From NCBI GenBank assembly GCA_934572445.1, contig CAKTLD010000032.1, positions 1-16,350 on the forward strand: a stretch of DNA of 16,350 nt, read 5' to 3'. Below, one piece after another: positions 1 through 6,205 of the stretch; position 1 is the stretch's first letter; every line of letters starts with the position of its first letter. Position numbers and translations under genes: made by a program. This DNA comes from an uncultured Oscillospiraceae bacterium. GTDB lineage: Bacteria > Bacillota > Clostridia > Oscillospirales > Oscillospiraceae. The notes under the pieces are model-generated. The model had not been told where the DNA came from, made no database searches, and saw only the letters and a program-made list of their open reading frames with translations.

Positions 1-172
1 AATCTTTATCGAGCTATTTGTCATAGCTTAAAACTTTTTATCCTTACGATTCAGACGTAATTGACTTAACCGTCTTCCTCGCAAGCTCTGTGCATTTCGC
101 ACAGTTTTTCATCTGGTGCTTGTCAAAGTTTCGTTGTTTAATTTACAAGGTGCACGCTCCATTCGCGGAACA
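1..172 (-). promoter_or_regulatory. Ribosomal RNA operon leader (5' part of rrn transcript), running off the left edge
   Basis: Read on the minus strand, this stretch follows an rrn-type promoter and has no coding frame with a plausible start. A boxA-like antitermination element lies at 134-154 (minus strand begins TGCACCTTG and ends AAACAA), resembling the Firmicute rrn boxA (TGCTCTTTGAAAA). Two small perfect hairpins are present: CTGTGC/GCACAG at 88-104 and AGCTAT/ATAGCT near the left edge, as expected of rRNA leader and processing stems. The 16S gene would start beyond base 1. Identification as an rrn leader rests on the promoter plus boxA resemblance; the rRNA itself is not in view. Confidence 0.72.
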
Positions 173-178
173 GGTGTT

Positions 179-207
179 ATCTTAGCACCTACCGCCCCTT
201 TTGTCAA
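179..207 (-). promoter_or_regulatory. Strong rrn-type promoter with upstream A/T tracts
   Basis: On the minus strand there is a perfect -35 TTGACA (202-207), exactly 17 nt of spacer, and -10 TAAGAT (179-184). The next 40 or so bases upstream (208-250) are phased A and T tracts that look like an UP element. This combination of near-consensus boxes, UP-like sequence and boxA-containing leader is typical of Firmicute ribosomal RNA P1 promoters. Confidence 0.85.
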
Positions 208-280
208 CACCTTTTTTCAAAATTTTTCTTTTTTCTTCTCAAAGTTTTTTAGCGCGCAAAAAATGTTGCATTTTTGTTCG

Positions 281-315
281 AAAGCGGGGTGGAATCTGCA
301 CTTCCACCCCGCTTT
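281..315. terminator. Perfect 14-bp hairpin, probable terminator of the small peptide gene
   Basis: A 14-bp perfect inverted repeat (281-294 with 302-315, 7-nt loop) begins 12 nt after the stop of the minus-strand small ORF. The arm is GC-rich with CCCC/GGGG. The best T-run (318-322) is on the plus-strand side, while the minus side only gives TTT then CGAAC, so direction is uncertain. It also separates the small gene from the rrn promoter. Confidence 0.6.
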
Positions 316-326
316 CATTTTTACTC

Positions 327-407
327 TCAGCCGTTGCAAACGCCGAAGAGCTGGCACAGCATAGCGATCAGGCTGCTGCAATCAAAGCTGCCGCAGTTAA
401 AAAACAT
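327..407 (-). CDS. 26-residue Cys-rich small peptide, unknown function
   Basis: A short reading frame of 26 codons plus TGA, too short for normal gene callers. Support comes from its signals: a GAGGAGG ribosome binding site (417-423) lies 9 nt before the ATG, and a near-consensus promoter with exactly 17 nt spacing sits about 50 nt further upstream. The peptide starts MFFNCG, has four cysteines (positions 5, 10, 18, 24) and a hydrophobic middle (about residues 13-23), ending in a CNG tail. It carries almost no charge (one Asp). It could be a membrane-associated peptide, a disulfide-bonded secreted peptide or a metal binder; I do not recognise a named family. It has its own promoter and hairpin, so it appears to be an independent unit lying between the rrn promoter and the lipoprotein operon. 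The alternative is a leader RNA with a chance ORF. Confidence 0.62.
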   Translation of the reverse strand: MFFNCGSFDCSSLIAMLCQLFGVCNG

Positions 408-456
408 GGCGTCAAACCTCCTCGTATGTAGGATCCGTCTTGCAAGAACGGAACCT

Positions 457-485
457 ATCTTACCCTCTTTTGCCGCGGATTGCAA
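457..485 (-). promoter_or_regulatory. Promoter of the small Cys-rich peptide gene
   Basis: Minus strand: -35 TTGCAA (480-485), 17 nt spacer, -10 TAAGAT (457-462). The -10 hexamer is the same as that of the rrn promoter at 179-207. The predicted start lies about 43-45 nt before the ATG at 407. The promoter begins 24 nt after the stop codon of the broken lipoprotein gene, so the peptide gene can be transcribed independently. Confidence 0.65.
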
Positions 486-508
486 ATGCAATGATTGCCA
501 GCATCCCC

Positions 509-1112
509 TCAGTCCGCGCTGAGTTTGGCGTCAAAGCCGCCCGGAAACATATCGGCGTGCAACGGATCGTCCCACACCTCGCGCAGGCTCTTCTCCAATT
601 CCGCCGCCTGTTCGGACGGGAGACCGGCAAGCACTTCGCGCAGCTCGGCGCTCGGACGGTCATAGATCATATCAGGGAGCCGCCACTCGCGGGGCTCCCC
701 CTCTGCGAGAAACCAGCACTCCACGAGCTGTGATACCGTCGCGGTCTGCTGCTCAGAATCCCAGTCGCGCCCGATGTACGGCAGGCGAACGCCTCCGCCG
801 CCTGTCCAGGTCCCTTCAATGTACCAGTTTCCTTTTTCATCTTTGCAGGCGTCCGCACCCACGCCCCAACTGTAATAATCGCCATATGTCCAGCGCGTCC
901 GTCACGCGGATGTGATATGTCTCCGCAATCCCCGCATCCGCCTCACTGCCGAAGATGTCATCGCAGAATCGCAGGACGGTTTCCTTTGCCTGTGTGTCGT
1001 TTTGTGCAGTGTTCTCCCGCTCCTGCGCGCAGCCGCTGAGCACGAACAGCAGTGCCAGCGCAGTCACAGCCAGAAGCAAAACGCGGCTGTAAGTCTTTTT
1101 CCGCTCGATCAT
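509..1112 (-). pseudogene. Frameshifted lipoprotein gene, unknown family
   Basis: Two overlapping frames read as one protein of about 200 residues. The first part starts at 1112 behind a GGAGG site 6 nt upstream and encodes a lipoprotein signal peptide: positive N-terminus, hydrophobic core, lipobox LSGC with Cys28. It stays convincing through residue 75 (ending VTDALD, base 888). Continuing in that frame gives about 17 basic junk residues to a stop at 837. One base earlier or later, the frame from base 886 reads YGDYYSWGVGADAC and continues smoothly to a stop at 509. Removing one base at 884-887 joins the halves. It follows the 1130-2110 gene by 17 nt, so it is the second gene of that operon. 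The product would be anchored to the outer face of the membrane. Either a real inactivating mutation or a sequencing error fits; there is no long homopolymer at the break. Function unknown. Confidence 0.78.
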
Positions 1113-1129
1113 CTTTATCCTCCTCTCCG

Positions 1130-2110
1130 TCAACCGTTCAACCGGAACGCGTCCAGCTCCCGCGCCGCCCATTCGCGCAGCCAGTCGTCATTGGCGACGA
1201 TCCCGTCACCCAGCGTTTCCACATCGTACCATTTCATGGCTTTGAGCTCGCCATTCCGATAGAACATGCCCAGATGCCCCGCCCAATGGTAGCCGTCCTG
1301 CACGCGCAGCGCGCTGTCCAAATACCTGCCGCCCGCCCAGCCGTCGCGCTCGGGATGGGCGACGGCAATGGCATAACGGCATTGATACAGCTCCAGCGAT
1401 TCCGCACCGTCCTCGGAATAATCCAGCACGTTTTCAAACCGTGTCAGCTCACAGTCCGTACCCTCCATCGGATTTTCCCGCATTTCTTCAAGCGCCCGCT
1501 CCATCCGCGCGTCGATGAGCGTCTTTGCCTGCGCATACGCCGCTGCGTCCACATTTTCCGGATAGTCATTGCTGTGGCGCACGAGCGTATAGAGCGTTTC
1601 ATCCCGCACCAGCACACTGCCGCCGCTCTCGTACGGAAGCAGTTCAACGCAGACGATATCCTCCGCCAGCCCGCAGGAAAGATCAAAGCACGGGTCCTTC
1701 GGCCGGAACACCCCGTCCTCGTGCCGCTCAAGGTACGCGTTCACACACCAAAATTGCATCGTAAAGTCATACTTCCCTGTGTAGCCGAGCGCCGCCGCAT
1801 CCTCTGCGCTGATGGTCTTGTCCGCCGCGCCGTTGAGCGCCGCGGCCAGCGCATCCGCCGTCACATTTTCCGCATGGCCGTAGTTGATCTCCGGCAGGTC
1901 CTCCGCAGTCACACCGCACATCTTTTGGAGCACCTGCCGTTCTTCCCCCTGCTGCGCGTCCGCTTCTCCGATCTCCGCCGTTGTATCTGCCTCCGTCCGC
2001 TGCGCGCTCTGCGCATCGGCTGTCGCCTGCTGCTTGCCGCCCTCGCCTGCCAGCATGAGTGCCAGAAGTGCTGCCGCGATCAGCATGATCCTGCCCGTCG
2101 TCTTTTTCAT
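1130..2110 (-). CDS. Secreted protein of unknown function (former lipoprotein?)
   Basis: A 326-residue protein. I chose the ATG at 2110 because GGAGG lies 8 nt upstream; a further ATG at 2125 overlaps that GGAGG site and would only add MEERA. The N-terminus is a signal peptide (MKKTTGR then a hydrophobic stretch to about residue 21) ending LMLAGEGGKQQ. That is where a lipobox LAGC would be expected, but Glu replaces the Cys, so lipidation is not predicted. Residues 25-60 are Ala/Glu/Gln-rich, a typical unstructured tether, followed by a globular region with several Trp and Tyr and two Cys. No enzyme motif is recognised. It is the first gene of an operon with the broken lipoprotein gene 17 nt downstream. 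Likely acts outside the membrane; role unknown. Confidence 0.8.
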   Translation of the reverse strand: MKKTTGRIMLIAAALLALMLAGEGGKQQATADAQSAQRTEADTTAEIGEADAQQGEERQVLQKMCGVTAEDLPEINYGHAENVTADALAAALNGAADKTISAEDAAALGYTGKYDFTMQFWCVNAYLERHEDGVFRPKDPCFDLSCGLAEDIVCVELLPYESGGSVLVRDETLYTLVRHSNDYPENVDAAAYAQAKTLIDARMERALEEMRENPMEGTDCELTRFENVLDYSEDGAESLELYQCRYAIAVAHPERDGWAGGRYLDSALRVQDGYHWAGHLGMFYRNGELKAMKWYDVETLGDGIVANDDWLREWAARELDAFRLNG

Positions 2111-2225
2111 TGCTCTTTCCTCCATGATTAAATTGATTCAAGGGGGATGCTTTACTTTTTAAGACGCAATGCACAGCGGTTTTGTTCCGCGTTTTTCTCC
2201 TTTTTTATCTTTTATTGTAGATAGT

Positions 2226-2257
2226 GAAAAAGAGGGCGGCCTCATCTGCCGTCCTCT
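2226..2257 (-). terminator. Intrinsic terminator of the hydroxy-acid dehydrogenase gene
   Basis: On the minus strand a stem of AGAGG-A-CGGC with GCCG-C-CCTCT (one A/C mismatch, 7-nt loop) is followed by TTTTTC. It lies 60 nt after the stop at 2317 and before the 2110 gene, so it separates the two transcription units. Confidence 0.75.
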
Positions 2258-2316
2258 TCTCCCGATTTTCACTTGTCAGCACTTTTTCGCGGTGCTATAC
2301 TATATTGTTGTACCGC

Positions 2317-3336
2317 TCAGAATTCGTAGAGCATGGAACGGTCGATATCCGCAAGAGTGTGCGCGCCGCACATGCGCATCGTGTCAGCCAGCTCAGCTTT
2401 GAGCTTCTGAACGTAGAGCTTCACGCCCTCTTCCCCGCCGCCGTACACAGCGGTAACGAAGGGACGCCCGATCAACACCGCGTCCGCGCCGAGCGCGAGT
2501 GCCTTGAAAATATCCATCCCGCTGCGGATCGCGCCGTCGACGAACACGGTCATCTTTCCGCCTACTGCCTCTACGATCTCCGGCAGCACCTCCGCTGTCG
2601 CGGGGCAGTGGTCGAGCACGCGGCCGCCGTGGTTCGAGACGACGATGCCGCTCGCGCCCGCCTCCAGCGCCTTTTCCGCACCACGCGCGGTCATAATGCC
2701 CTTTAAGATAAAGGGGCGCTCCGTCCAGGAGACGATTCTCTTCAATTCCTCCACGCTCTTGCTGCCGGCCGGCGGCGTAAGGCCCTGCAAAAACGGCAGC
2801 CCCGCCGCGTCGATGTCCATGGCGATGGCGAAGGGCTCAGACGCCTGCACGAGCGCAAACTTCTCGCGGATCGTGTCCATATCCCAGGGCTTGATGGTCG
2901 GCACGCCGCAGCCTCCGTTCGCCTTCAGCGCCTTGGCCGCGCCCTCGACGACCGCCGGGTCGGTGCCGTCGCCGGTAAAGGCAAGGATACCCGCGTTTGC
3001 GCAGGAGTGAATAAGGATATCATTGTATGCAAGGTCGTCGTACTTGTCGCCGTAGTGCAGGCGCATCGCGCCGATGGGCGCGGCAAACACCGGCAGTTCG
3101 AATGTCCGGCCAAAGAGCGTGCAGGACGTATCCACCGGCGCGTTGCCGCAGATGGTGTCCATATTGACGCACAGCGCGCGCCACTTTTCCGCGTTGCGGA
3201 TAAAGCCCGTGCCCTCGCCCTTGGCGCCGGGGCCCGGCATCGTGTTGCGGCAGACCTTGCCGTTGCAGTCATTGCACGCCTTGCAGTAAGGGCCGATGCA
3301 GGTCCTTGCGTTTTCCAGCACTTCCTGATAAGTCAT
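2317..3336 (-). CDS. FMN-dependent alpha-hydroxy-acid dehydrogenase/oxidase, clostridial Cys-rich type
   Basis: A 339-residue TIM-barrel flavoenzyme of the lactate/glycolate oxidase family, expected to oxidise a small 2-hydroxy acid such as lactate to the 2-keto acid in the cytoplasm. Conserved features seen: Lys212 in FILKGI; the catalytic motif SNHGGRVLD with His236 (proton abstraction in glycolate oxidase) and Arg239 (carboxylate binding); and the FMN-phosphate region from Asp267 (DGAIRSG, then FKALALGADAVLIGRP to about residue 292). The N-terminus is unusual: five cysteines at 13, 18, 21, 24 and 29. I associate this variant with Clostridia, and it could bind a metal or Fe-S centre. The start at 3336 has AGGGG about 10 nt upstream; the longer frame to 3402 has no better site and runs through the promoter. 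It is a monocistronic unit, divergent from the Mur fusion gene. The substrate, and whether O2 or another acceptor is used, cannot be read from the sequence. Confidence 0.9.
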   Translation of the reverse strand: MTYQEVLENARTCIGPYCKACNDCNGKVCRNTMPGPGAKGEGTGFIRNAEKWRALCVNMDTICGNAPVDTSCTLFGRTFELPVFAAPIGAMRLHYGDKYDDLAYNDILIHSCANAGILAFTGDGTDPAVVEGAAKALKANGGCGVPTIKPWDMDTIREKFALVQASEPFAIAMDIDAAGLPFLQGLTPPAGSKSVEELKRIVSWTERPFILKGIMTARGAEKALEAGASGIVVSNHGGRVLDHCPATAEVLPEIVEAVGGKMTVFVDGAIRSGMDIFKALALGADAVLIGRPFVTAVYGGGEEGVKLYVQKLKAELADTMRMCGAHTLADIDRSMLYEF

Positions 3337-3374
3337 GATCGAAATTCCCCTTTCGGAAACAGATTGCTTTCTAT

Positions 3375-3402
3375 ATTTTAGCGTGTCCTGCCGAAAAAGC
3401 AA
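3375..3402 (-). promoter_or_regulatory. Promoter of the hydroxy-acid dehydrogenase gene
   Basis: Minus strand: -35 TTGCTT (3397-3402), 16 nt spacer, -10 TAAAAT (3375-3380). It gives a leader of about 32 nt to the ATG at 3336. The divergent Mur fusion gene starts at 3421 with AAGGAG 6 nt before its ATG; its own promoter must lie in the same 84-nt gap, but I see only a TATATT -10 candidate at 3372 with no clear -35. Confidence 0.55.
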
Positions 3403-3420
3403 GACCTAAAGGAGCCGCCT

Positions 3421-6168
3421 ATGAAAACCATCCACACTCTCAAGGAATACATCGACGCGCTGCGCGACGCAGGCATTTTGGTCGAAAGCACCGTGAGCGA
3501 TGAGCTCGCCGCGCGCGAGATCCACTGCCTGACCTACGATACGCGCACGCTGAGCGAAAACGCGCTTTTCATCTGCAAGGGCGCGCACTTCAAAGAAGAA
3601 TACCTGCGCGATGCGCTCTCCCGCGGCGCCTTTGCCTATGTGGCTGAACAGCGGCACGACGCGGACGCGCCCTGTATTCTCGTCAGTGATATCCGCTACT
3701 CTCTCGTTGTGCTCGGCCAGCTCTTCTATGACGGCGTAACAGAAAAGCTCACCACCGTCGGCATCACCGGCACGAAAGGCAAGAGCACCACCGCCTACTA
3801 TGTGCGCTATATCCTCAACGACTGGCTGCACGCGCAGGGAAAGCCCGAGTGCGCCATTCTTTCCTCCATCGATAATTACGACGGCAAGAGCACCGAAGAG
3901 TCCCACATCACCACGCCAGAGGTGCTCGAGCTTTACCAGCACTTTGAAAACGCTTATGAGAGCGGCATTTCACACCTTGTGATGGAAGCTTCGTCTCAGG
4001 CGCTCAAATACGGCCGCGTGCGCGGCATCACGTTCAACGTGGGCGCGTTTCTGAACATCGGCAGCGATCACATCAGCCCCATCGAGCATCCGGATTTCGA
4101 GGATTACTTCACCTCCAAGCTGAAGATCTTCGACTCCTGCCGCTTCGGCTGCGTCAATACCGACGCCAAGTACGCTGAGCGCGTGGTGGAATACGCCAAG
4201 GGACGCTGCGGGCTTATCACCTTCGGCTCGCATGAGACGGACACCGTCTATTGCAGGCACACGGAAAAGCGCGCGGATGGGTTGTACTTCACCGTACAGT
4301 CGCCGAAATACAACGGCGAATTTTCCATCACCATGCCCGGACTCTTCAACGTTTCCAACGCGCTTGCCGCTATGGCCATCTGTCTGGCTCTGGACGTGCC
4401 GGAGGAATATGTGCGCTCGGGCCTGCGCAAGGCTCGCGCCGCGGGCCGCATGCAGATCTACGAGAGCCGCGACCGGAAGGTCACCGTCATCGTCGACTAC
4501 GCGCACAACCGCATGAGCTTCGACGCGCTCTACCGCTCGACGCGCATCGAATATCCCGAGCGCAGGATGATTTCCATTTTCGGCTGCCCCGGCTCCCATG
4601 CGCTCCAGCGCCGGAAGGATCTGGGCGAGCTGAGCGGTCAAAACTGCGACTTTGTCTACATCACCGAGGAGGATTCCGGCGAAGAGCCGTTCATGCAGAT
4701 CGCCGCAAGCGTCGCCCGCCACGTCGCCTGCCCGCACCTCATTCTTGAGGACCGCGCCGAGTGCATCCGCCGCGCGATCTTAGACGGCGAAGGCCCGCGC
4801 GTTATCCTGCTGACCGGCAAGGGCGAGGAGACCACGATGAAACGCGGCAGCGTCTTCGTCCCCTACCCCAGTGATGTGGAGCTCACGCTCAAATACCTTG
4901 CCGAGTACGACGCGCGCCGCCCCGTCTCCGCCACACTCCTGCGCGAGCAGAAAAAAAAGGATTTTCTGCCCATCATCCTCGGCAGCGATGAAAATGCCTA
5001 CGGCACGGCACGTCTCTTTCAGGAGGCATATCACATCGCGCCGCTGCTGCTGTGCACACAGCAGCTTGTCCCCACGCGTCATTCACACCTTTTCGCCTGC
5101 CGCATCATCCCGGATTTTGAACGCGAGGAGATCTTCCCTGACGCACTGCTCAGCGTACTGCGGGAATGTGCGCGCGAGTATGAAAAGCTGCTCGTCATCC
5201 CCTGCTCGGATTATTATACAGGCCTGCTCTGCCGCCACTACGGCCACTTCGAAGGCCTGATCGCCAACCGCTTTATCTCCGAGGACCTGCTTGAGACCTT
5301 TGATACGAAGGACAAGTTCTACGCCCTATGCGAGCAGTACGGCATGGACTATCCCAAGACCGCCGTGGCCTCGCCAGAGAAGCGCGAGAGCATCGTCGAG
5401 CATCTGCCGTTCGACTTTCCCATCGTCGTCAAGCCCGAGAACTCCAACGCGCTCGACTATCTGCGCTGTCACTTCGAGGGGCAAAAGAAGGTATTCTTCT
5501 TTGACACAAAGGAACAGTACCTCAAGATGGTACACAGCATGAACCGGTCGGACTACCGCGGCAAGCTCATTTTGCAGGAGTTCATCCCCGGCGGCGACGA
5601 CGCGATGCGCGTGCTCAACAGCTATTCCGACCTTGACGGCCATGTGCGCGCGATGTGCCTCGGCCAGCCGGTGCTGGAATACTACGACCCAAAATCCGTC
5701 GGCAACTACGCCGCCATCCTCTCGCGCGGCGATCAGGCGCTGTACGACCGGATGCAGGAATTTCTTGAAAAGCTCGGCTACGTCGGCTTTTCGAACATCG
5801 ACATGAAGTACGACTGCCGCACGGGCCGCTATGTTCTCTTCGAGATCAACCCGCGCCTTGGCCGCAGCAGCTACTTCTGCCGCGCCGCGGGGCTCAACAT
5901 GATGAAGCTCCTGACCGACGACATCGTGTACGGCCGGCGAGACGAGTGCGTTTACAACCACACCGTCGCGCTCTGGCAGAACGTGCCGACCGGTATCCTG
6001 CACCGCTACGTCAGGGACCCCGAGCTTGCCGAAGAGCTCAAGGCATTCAAGGGCTCGCATGTGCTCTTCTGCAAGGGCGATCTGCCGCTGCCGCGCCTTT
6101 ACCGTCTGCTGCGCTACTATGCCGCGCAGTACCACAACTTCCGCGACTACTACTTCGAGAAAAAATAG
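3421..6168 (+). CDS. MurE-like ligase fused to a D-aspartate-ligase-like ATP-grasp enzyme
   Basis: A 915-residue two-enzyme fusion. Residues 1-495 are a complete Mur ligase resembling MurE (UDP-MurNAc-tripeptide synthetase): P-loop GITGTKGKS (114-122), TTPE (164-167), MEASSQAL (188-195), the carbamylated-Lys region TSKLKIF (Lys233), and a C-terminal domain with VDYAH (358-362) and TGKGEE (465-470). Residues 514-915 are an ATP-grasp ligase closely resembling, from memory, the Enterococcus faecium D-aspartate ligase Aslfm: ILGSDENAYG (519-528), VVKPENS (669-675), LQEFIPGGDDAMRVLN (718-733) and Mg-binding EINPRLGRSS (808-817). Aslfm attaches D-Asp to the Lys side chain of the peptidoglycan precursor; MurE adds that residue. 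A fusion would couple the two steps in the cytoplasm (inference). The MurE specificity box DNPR/DNPA is replaced by EDSG (417-420), so the added amino acid is uncertain. AAGGAG precedes the ATG. The gene is monocistronic and followed by a terminator. Alternatives: a cyanophycin-like polymer or secondary cell-wall pathway enzyme. Confidence 0.9.
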   Translation: MKTIHTLKEYIDALRDAGILVESTVSDELAAREIHCLTYDTRTLSENALFICKGAHFKEEYLRDALSRGAFAYVAEQRHDADAPCILVSDIRYSLVVLGQLFYDGVTEKLTTVGITGTKGKSTTAYYVRYILNDWLHAQGKPECAILSSIDNYDGKSTEESHITTPEVLELYQHFENAYESGISHLVMEASSQALKYGRVRGITFNVGAFLNIGSDHISPIEHPDFEDYFTSKLKIFDSCRFGCVNTDAKYAERVVEYAKGRCGLITFGSHETDTVYCRHTEKRADGLYFTVQSPKYNGEFSITMPGLFNVSNALAAMAICLALDVPEEYVRSGLRKARAAGRMQIYESRDRKVTVIVDYAHNRMSFDALYRSTRIEYPERRMISIFGCPGSHALQRRKDLGELSGQNCDFVYITEEDSGEEPFMQIAASVARHVACPHLILEDRAECIRRAILDGEGPRVILLTGKGEETTMKRGSVFVPYPSDVELTLKYLAEYDARRPVSATLLREQKKKDFLPIILGSDENAYGTARLFQEAYHIAPLLLCTQQLVPTRHSHLFACRIIPDFEREEIFPDALLSVLRECAREYEKLLVIPCSDYYTGLLCRHYGHFEGLIANRFISEDLLETFDTKDKFYALCEQYGMDYPKTAVASPEKRESIVEHLPFDFPIVVKPENSNALDYLRCHFEGQKKVFFFDTKEQYLKMVHSMNRSDYRGKLILQEFIPGGDDAMRVLNSYSDLDGHVRAMCLGQPVLEYYDPKSVGNYAAILSRGDQALYDRMQEFLEKLGYVGFSNIDMKYDCRTGRYVLFEINPRLGRSSYFCRAAGLNMMKLLTDDIVYGRRDECVYNHTVALWQNVPTGILHRYVRDPELAEELKAFKGSHVLFCKGDLPLPRLYRLLRYYAAQYHNFRDYYFEKK

Positions 6169-6174
6169 CAGCAT

Positions 6175-6203
6175 AAAAGGAACGGCAGCCGCCGTTCCTT
6201 TTT
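6175..6203. terminator. Bidirectional terminator between convergent genes
   Basis: A perfect 12-bp stem, AAAAGGAACGGC with GCCGTTCCTTTT, has a 4-nt loop and a T-run on the plus side; the minus strand also ends in TTTT. It lies 6 nt after the Mur fusion stop and 2 nt after the CorA stop, so it can end both transcripts. Confidence 0.9.
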
Positions 6204-6205
6204 GC

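Noticed and set aside
88..109. Hairpin CTGTGC/GCACAG with TTTTT as a plus-strand terminator
   Set aside because: Only 6 bp, no plus-strand gene upstream, and it fits better as a structure in the minus-strand rRNA leader.
116..733. Small plus-strand frames at the left end
   Set aside because: They overlap the rrn promoter, the small peptide gene and the lipoprotein gene on the other strand and have no start signals.
1052..2131. Long plus-strand open frame opposite the secreted protein operon
   Set aside because: Arg/His/Pro-rich antisense shadow of the minus-strand genes; no ribosome binding site and no recognisable motifs.
2214..2219. TACAAT as -10 of the secreted protein operon
   Set aside because: Good -10 but no -35 at 16-18 nt; the upstream bases are the terminator stem. 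Possible but not supported enough to list.
3421..6168. Cyanophycin synthetase
   Set aside because: It also joins ATP-grasp and Mur ligase domains, but in the reverse order, and here the motifs fit MurE and Aslfm better.
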